Below, one piece after another: positions 62,301 through 64,000 of a DNA stretch of 64,000 nt. Position numbers and translations under genes: made by a program. Below the pieces are notes generated by a model. It was not told the DNA's origin, ran no database searches, and worked only from the letters and a program-made list of their open reading frames with translations. The stretch comes from Casuarius casuarius (Eukaryota > Chordata > Aves > Casuariiformes > Casuariidae), in NCBI GenBank assembly GCA_003342895.1, contig PTFA01000024.1:6012580-6076579 (forward strand), given 5' to 3'. Position 1 is the first letter of the stretch; the number at the start of each line of letters is the position of its first letter.

Positions 62301-62634
62301 CTCTGTATGCTCATCACTTCTCATCTAGACTGAAAATATCCACTTTTTCATAGGTGCCTTACACAAAGGTTGTGTTTATTTAAAGAAAGTGGCAACCGTA
62401 GTAAATTTCTACTAAATTGTATGCAGGATTGTTTTTCCCTTGTCTTGTAAATAAATGCACAATTAAAATTAACAGATTGATTTGCTTTCTTACTAGGCAA
62501 TTGGAGAATTCATTTTAGTTGATAGAGATGTGAAAATCAAAAAGAAGGGAAATATCTACAGTCTCAATGAGGGCTATGCTAAATATTTTGATCCTGCAGT
62601 CACAGACTACCTCAAAAAGAAGAAATTCCCTGAG
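56194..62634 (+). CDS. FBP1: FBP1 exons 1-5 (partial gene): liver fructose-1,6-bisphosphatase
   Basis: This gene encodes the gluconeogenic enzyme that hydrolyses fructose-1,6-bisphosphate to fructose-6-phosphate in the cytosol as a homotetramer, inhibited by AMP and fructose-2,6-bisphosphate. The coding exons are 56194-56363, 58360-58522, 59979-60071, 61092-61235 and 62497-62634, all with GT/AG borders and compatible phase: 708 bases, residues 1-236 of an expected 338-339. Metal ligands Asp69, Asp75, Glu98, Glu99, Asp119 and Asp122 are present (Met counted), as are the DPLDGSSN signature (119-126) and the AMP-site loop GTGEFT (27-32). Gln70, where muscle FBP2 has the Ca-sensitising Glu, together with GIAGSTN and CMLDP-type residues, indicates FBP1 rather than FBP2. 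Exons 3, 1, 2 and 5 match my memory of the human exon sizes (93, 170, 163, 138); exon 4 is one codon longer. The last exons, with the rest of the substrate site, lie to the right of the window. Confidence 0.95.
56364..58359 (+). other. FBP1: FBP1 intron 1
   Basis: Begins GTGAGT and ends TGCTTTAG. It holds a GC-rich, CpG-containing pocket at about 57060-57190, a 20-A run at 57451-57470 and otherwise AT-rich sequence. The CpG island of the promoter spills into its first 40-60 bases. No other gene is recognised. Confidence 0.9.
57451..57470. repeat. poly-A run (20 A)
   Basis: Homopolymer of 20 A followed by a purine-rich GAAGGGAAAAG tract, in FBP1 intron 1. Confidence 0.85.
58360..58522 (+). 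CDS. FBP1: FBP1 exon 2 (residues 57-111)
   Basis: Completes Leu57 and reads [20 protein letters not shown] onwards to AEKR. It covers the dynamic loop (about residues 52-72) and four metal-binding acids: Asp69, Asp75, Glu98 and Glu99. Gln70 is the liver-type residue. The exon is 163 bases with CTTTAG acceptor and GTTAGT donor, the latter a weaker but valid GT donor. The frame stays open another 72 bases into the intron, which is not coding. Confidence 0.95.
58523..59978 (+). other. FBP1: FBP1 intron 2
   Basis: Begins GTTAGT and ends TTTTCCAG. AT-rich, without recognisable repeats or RNA genes. Confidence 0.9.
59979..60071 (+). CDS. FBP1: FBP1 exon 3 (residues 112-142)
   Basis: Ninety-three bases reading [20 protein letters not shown] and on to GIYRK. 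This is the most conserved part of the enzyme: Asp119 and Asp122 bind metal, and DGSSN contacts the 1-phosphate. Lys113 and Tyr114 form part of the AMP site. The acceptor is TTTTCCAG and the donor GTACAA. It is too short to stand out as an open frame and was found by homology. Confidence 0.95.
60072..61091 (+). other. FBP1: FBP1 intron 3 (contains one N)
   Basis: Begins GTACAA and ends TACTCTAG. A single undetermined base sits at 60927. A 97-codon open frame at 60442-60735 is unrecognised and probably chance. Confidence 0.9.
61092..61235 (+). CDS. FBP1: FBP1 exon 4 (residues 143-190)
   Basis: It reads [20 protein letters not shown] and on through [20 protein letters not shown] to CFMLDP. The length is 144 bases, one codon more than the human FBP1 exon as I recall it, the extra residue falling in the TSVGGVN turn. 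The [10 protein letters not shown] block (about 162-171) is diagnostic of the family. Acceptor CTCTAG, donor GTAAGA. Confidence 0.95.
61236..62496 (+). other. FBP1: FBP1 intron 4
   Basis: Begins GTAAGA and ends TTACTAG. It contains a short (TTTG)n tract at 61947-61965; otherwise AT-rich with nothing recognised. Confidence 0.9.
61947..61965. repeat. (TTTG)n simple repeat
   Basis: About four tandem TTTG units in FBP1 intron 4. Confidence 0.8.
62497..62634 (+). CDS. FBP1: FBP1 exon 5 (residues 191-236)
   Basis: It reads [20 protein letters not shown], then [20 protein letters not shown] and ends KKKFPE. Asn214 of the NEGYA motif belongs to the fructose-6-phosphate site, and the KIKKKG basic stretch sits at 203-208. 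The length is 138 bases, with acceptor TTACTAG and donor GTAAAA. The next exon should begin with the DGS-PYGARYVGSM segment, which is not in the window. Confidence 0.95.
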
Positions 62635-63744
62635 GTAAAAGCTTCTATTTCTGAGAAACTTTTTGATGACAAGTAACACTCATAACTTCCAACTTTACAA
62701 TCACTGTCTCACGTAAGAGCTGTACTGTTCCAGAGCTTGTTTTCCTTCTTCTTACCTATTTATGATGTATTTGTACATAGGACTTTAATTTCAGATACGA
62801 AGTTTAAGACAGAAAGGGGATTCAGAAGATTGTGCTGCTAGTTAGAATAGCAGTTGACATGACCAGACGTTTCACCATTTCAGTGTTGCACCACACCTCT
62901 TTTTTTGTTTGTTTGTTCTTTTTGGTCTTCCTGCCTGGCTGGACATAAATAAGGGGGCCGGAGGTCAAAGAAGGCAGTTTGTGCGGTTAAGCTGAGAGGA
63001 GAACTCTGGTCTGGTGGTGAAGAAATTGCACCTACATGTGAGATAGATCGCTACTTCCTCACTGCAGCTGGAGTCCATCTCCGTAGATGGAGGGGGAGAG
63101 CTCTGTGGGGGTGGCAAGGGATCGCATCCTCGGTGATAACACAAGCTGGGTGCTGAGGGGCCTCTCACTTGAAAAGCTCGTGTAATTTCAAGGTTTGCTT
63201 CATGGTCATGTTTTTTTCCTGGTATTAGAAGGCCCGAAGGTCAGAGAGGTGCCCATAAAATCATGTCCGTTCTATCTTACTTCTGTCATTACTGAAGATA
63301 TTACGTGGACAATGAAGTATAAGCATTTACTATTGTTTACTGTCGGTGTCCAGTCTTGACTGCTTGGTGTTACTTTGAAGACAGACTGATATTTATTTGC
63401 ATTGTGACAGTTTGAAGGAAGGCATCTTGCCATGCTTAACATGTTGTTTATTTGGATATTAAAATATATTTGAAATATTCCACTATATTATTTAAAATTA
63501 TTAAAACATATTAAAATATACTACTGTCTGGAGTATAATGAGGAACTCATTACAGTAGTCAACTCTTAACTTTTTCTTACCAAAAAAGCTACAGAAGCTG
63601 ACAAAAATGGGTAGAAAAATTAGGAAAGATTGCTTCTTTTGGTTTCTGATTTTTTTTTTCTGCTACAGTAGGAGAAAACACAACATTTGTTTCTAACACT
63701 TGATCTTTTTGCTACTAGGAATGCAATATTTTCCAGGGATTAGG

Positions 63745-63905
63745 GCCCTGACTAGGAGCTGGGAAACATTGTTGGCTCTGCCACTAGTCTATCCTGTAAT
63801 TTTCTGTCAGTCCTTTTTCTTGGATTTCCCAATTAGAAAATGAGGAGGAAACCCAAACTTTCTCCAACTATTTTGAGTATTATGAATGAAGCACAATAAG
63901 GTGAA
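63745..63905 (-). mobile_element. MIR-like amniote SINE fragment (antisense)
   Basis: The plus strand reads GGGCCCTGACTAGGAGCTGG, then GGCTCTGCCACTAGTCTATC, then GATTTCCCAATTAGAAAATG, then AGTATTATGAATGAAGCACA. This follows the antisense of the MIR-like amniote SINE (GGCTCTGCCACTGAC, CAGTTTCCCATCTGTAAAATG). Old and diverged. Confidence 0.6.
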
Positions 63906-63947
63906 GCTGAGAACCACTAAGAGACCACTAAGAGAAGAGGGAAAAAA

Positions 63948-63962
63948 AAAAAAACCCTAACC
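63948..63962. repeat. Short A-run in FBP1 intron 5
   Basis: About 14 A bracketed by GGG and CCC. Low complexity. Confidence 0.6.
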
Positions 63963-64000
63963 TGACTTACTCAAAGCTTGCATTTATTTAAATATCTTTC

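Larger units (their letters stand above)
62635..64000 (+). other. FBP1: FBP1 intron 5 (5' part)
   Basis: It begins GTAAAA and has no further FBP1 exon before the window ends. It is AT-rich around 63.4-63.6 kb and holds a MIR-like fragment near its right end. Confidence 0.85.

Overview
The window looks like nuclear DNA of a sauropsid, most likely a bird. The interspersed repeats I can recognise are old CR1 LINE fragments and MIR-like amniote SINE fragments, with no mammalian Alu- or L1-type elements. Repeat load is low, and the fructose-bisphosphatase exons read like an avian liver-type enzyme. Two protein-coding genes are well supported, AOPEP (C9orf3, aminopeptidase O) and FBP1 (fructose-1,6-bisphosphatase 1). 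They lie head to head, as I recall for their order on human chromosome 9q22. In chicken this neighbourhood is on the Z chromosome; that placement is from general knowledge and the sequence does not show it.

Layout. 1-3611 is the start of AOPEP intron 2 (minus strand). 3612-4428 is AOPEP exon 2, which carries the start codon and the first 268 codons. 4429-20868 is a predicted 16.4 kb first intron with simple repeats, one CR1 fragment and a 25-base assembly gap. A CpG island at about 20510-21130 should hold AOPEP exon 1 and its promoter; a strong minus-strand donor ends at 20869. About 21130-55680 is intergenic, with no gene I can support. It holds decayed CR1 and MIR-like repeats, a 1.2 kb degenerate tandem array (39.28-40.46 kb), nested palindromes, possible gene relics and scattered GC pockets. 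55690-56193 is the FBP1 promoter and 5' UTR, with GC boxes, two CRE-like sites and a hexamer repeat abutting the ATG. FBP1 exons 1-5 (56194-62634) encode residues 1-236; the last exons lie beyond the right edge.

Function. FBP1 makes the gluconeogenic enzyme that hydrolyses fructose-1,6-bisphosphate. All six metal-binding acidic residues and the first part of the AMP site are visible. Gln70 (Gln69 without Met) marks the liver isoform rather than muscle FBP2. AOPEP is an M1-family zinc aminopeptidase; only its N-terminal region is in the window. I see no functional link between the two beyond conserved proximity. I found no candidate for an undescribed system. The most unusual structures are non-coding: the degenerate tandem array, the inverted dispersed repeat pair at 46.5/49.6 kb, and small regulatory-looking palindromes.
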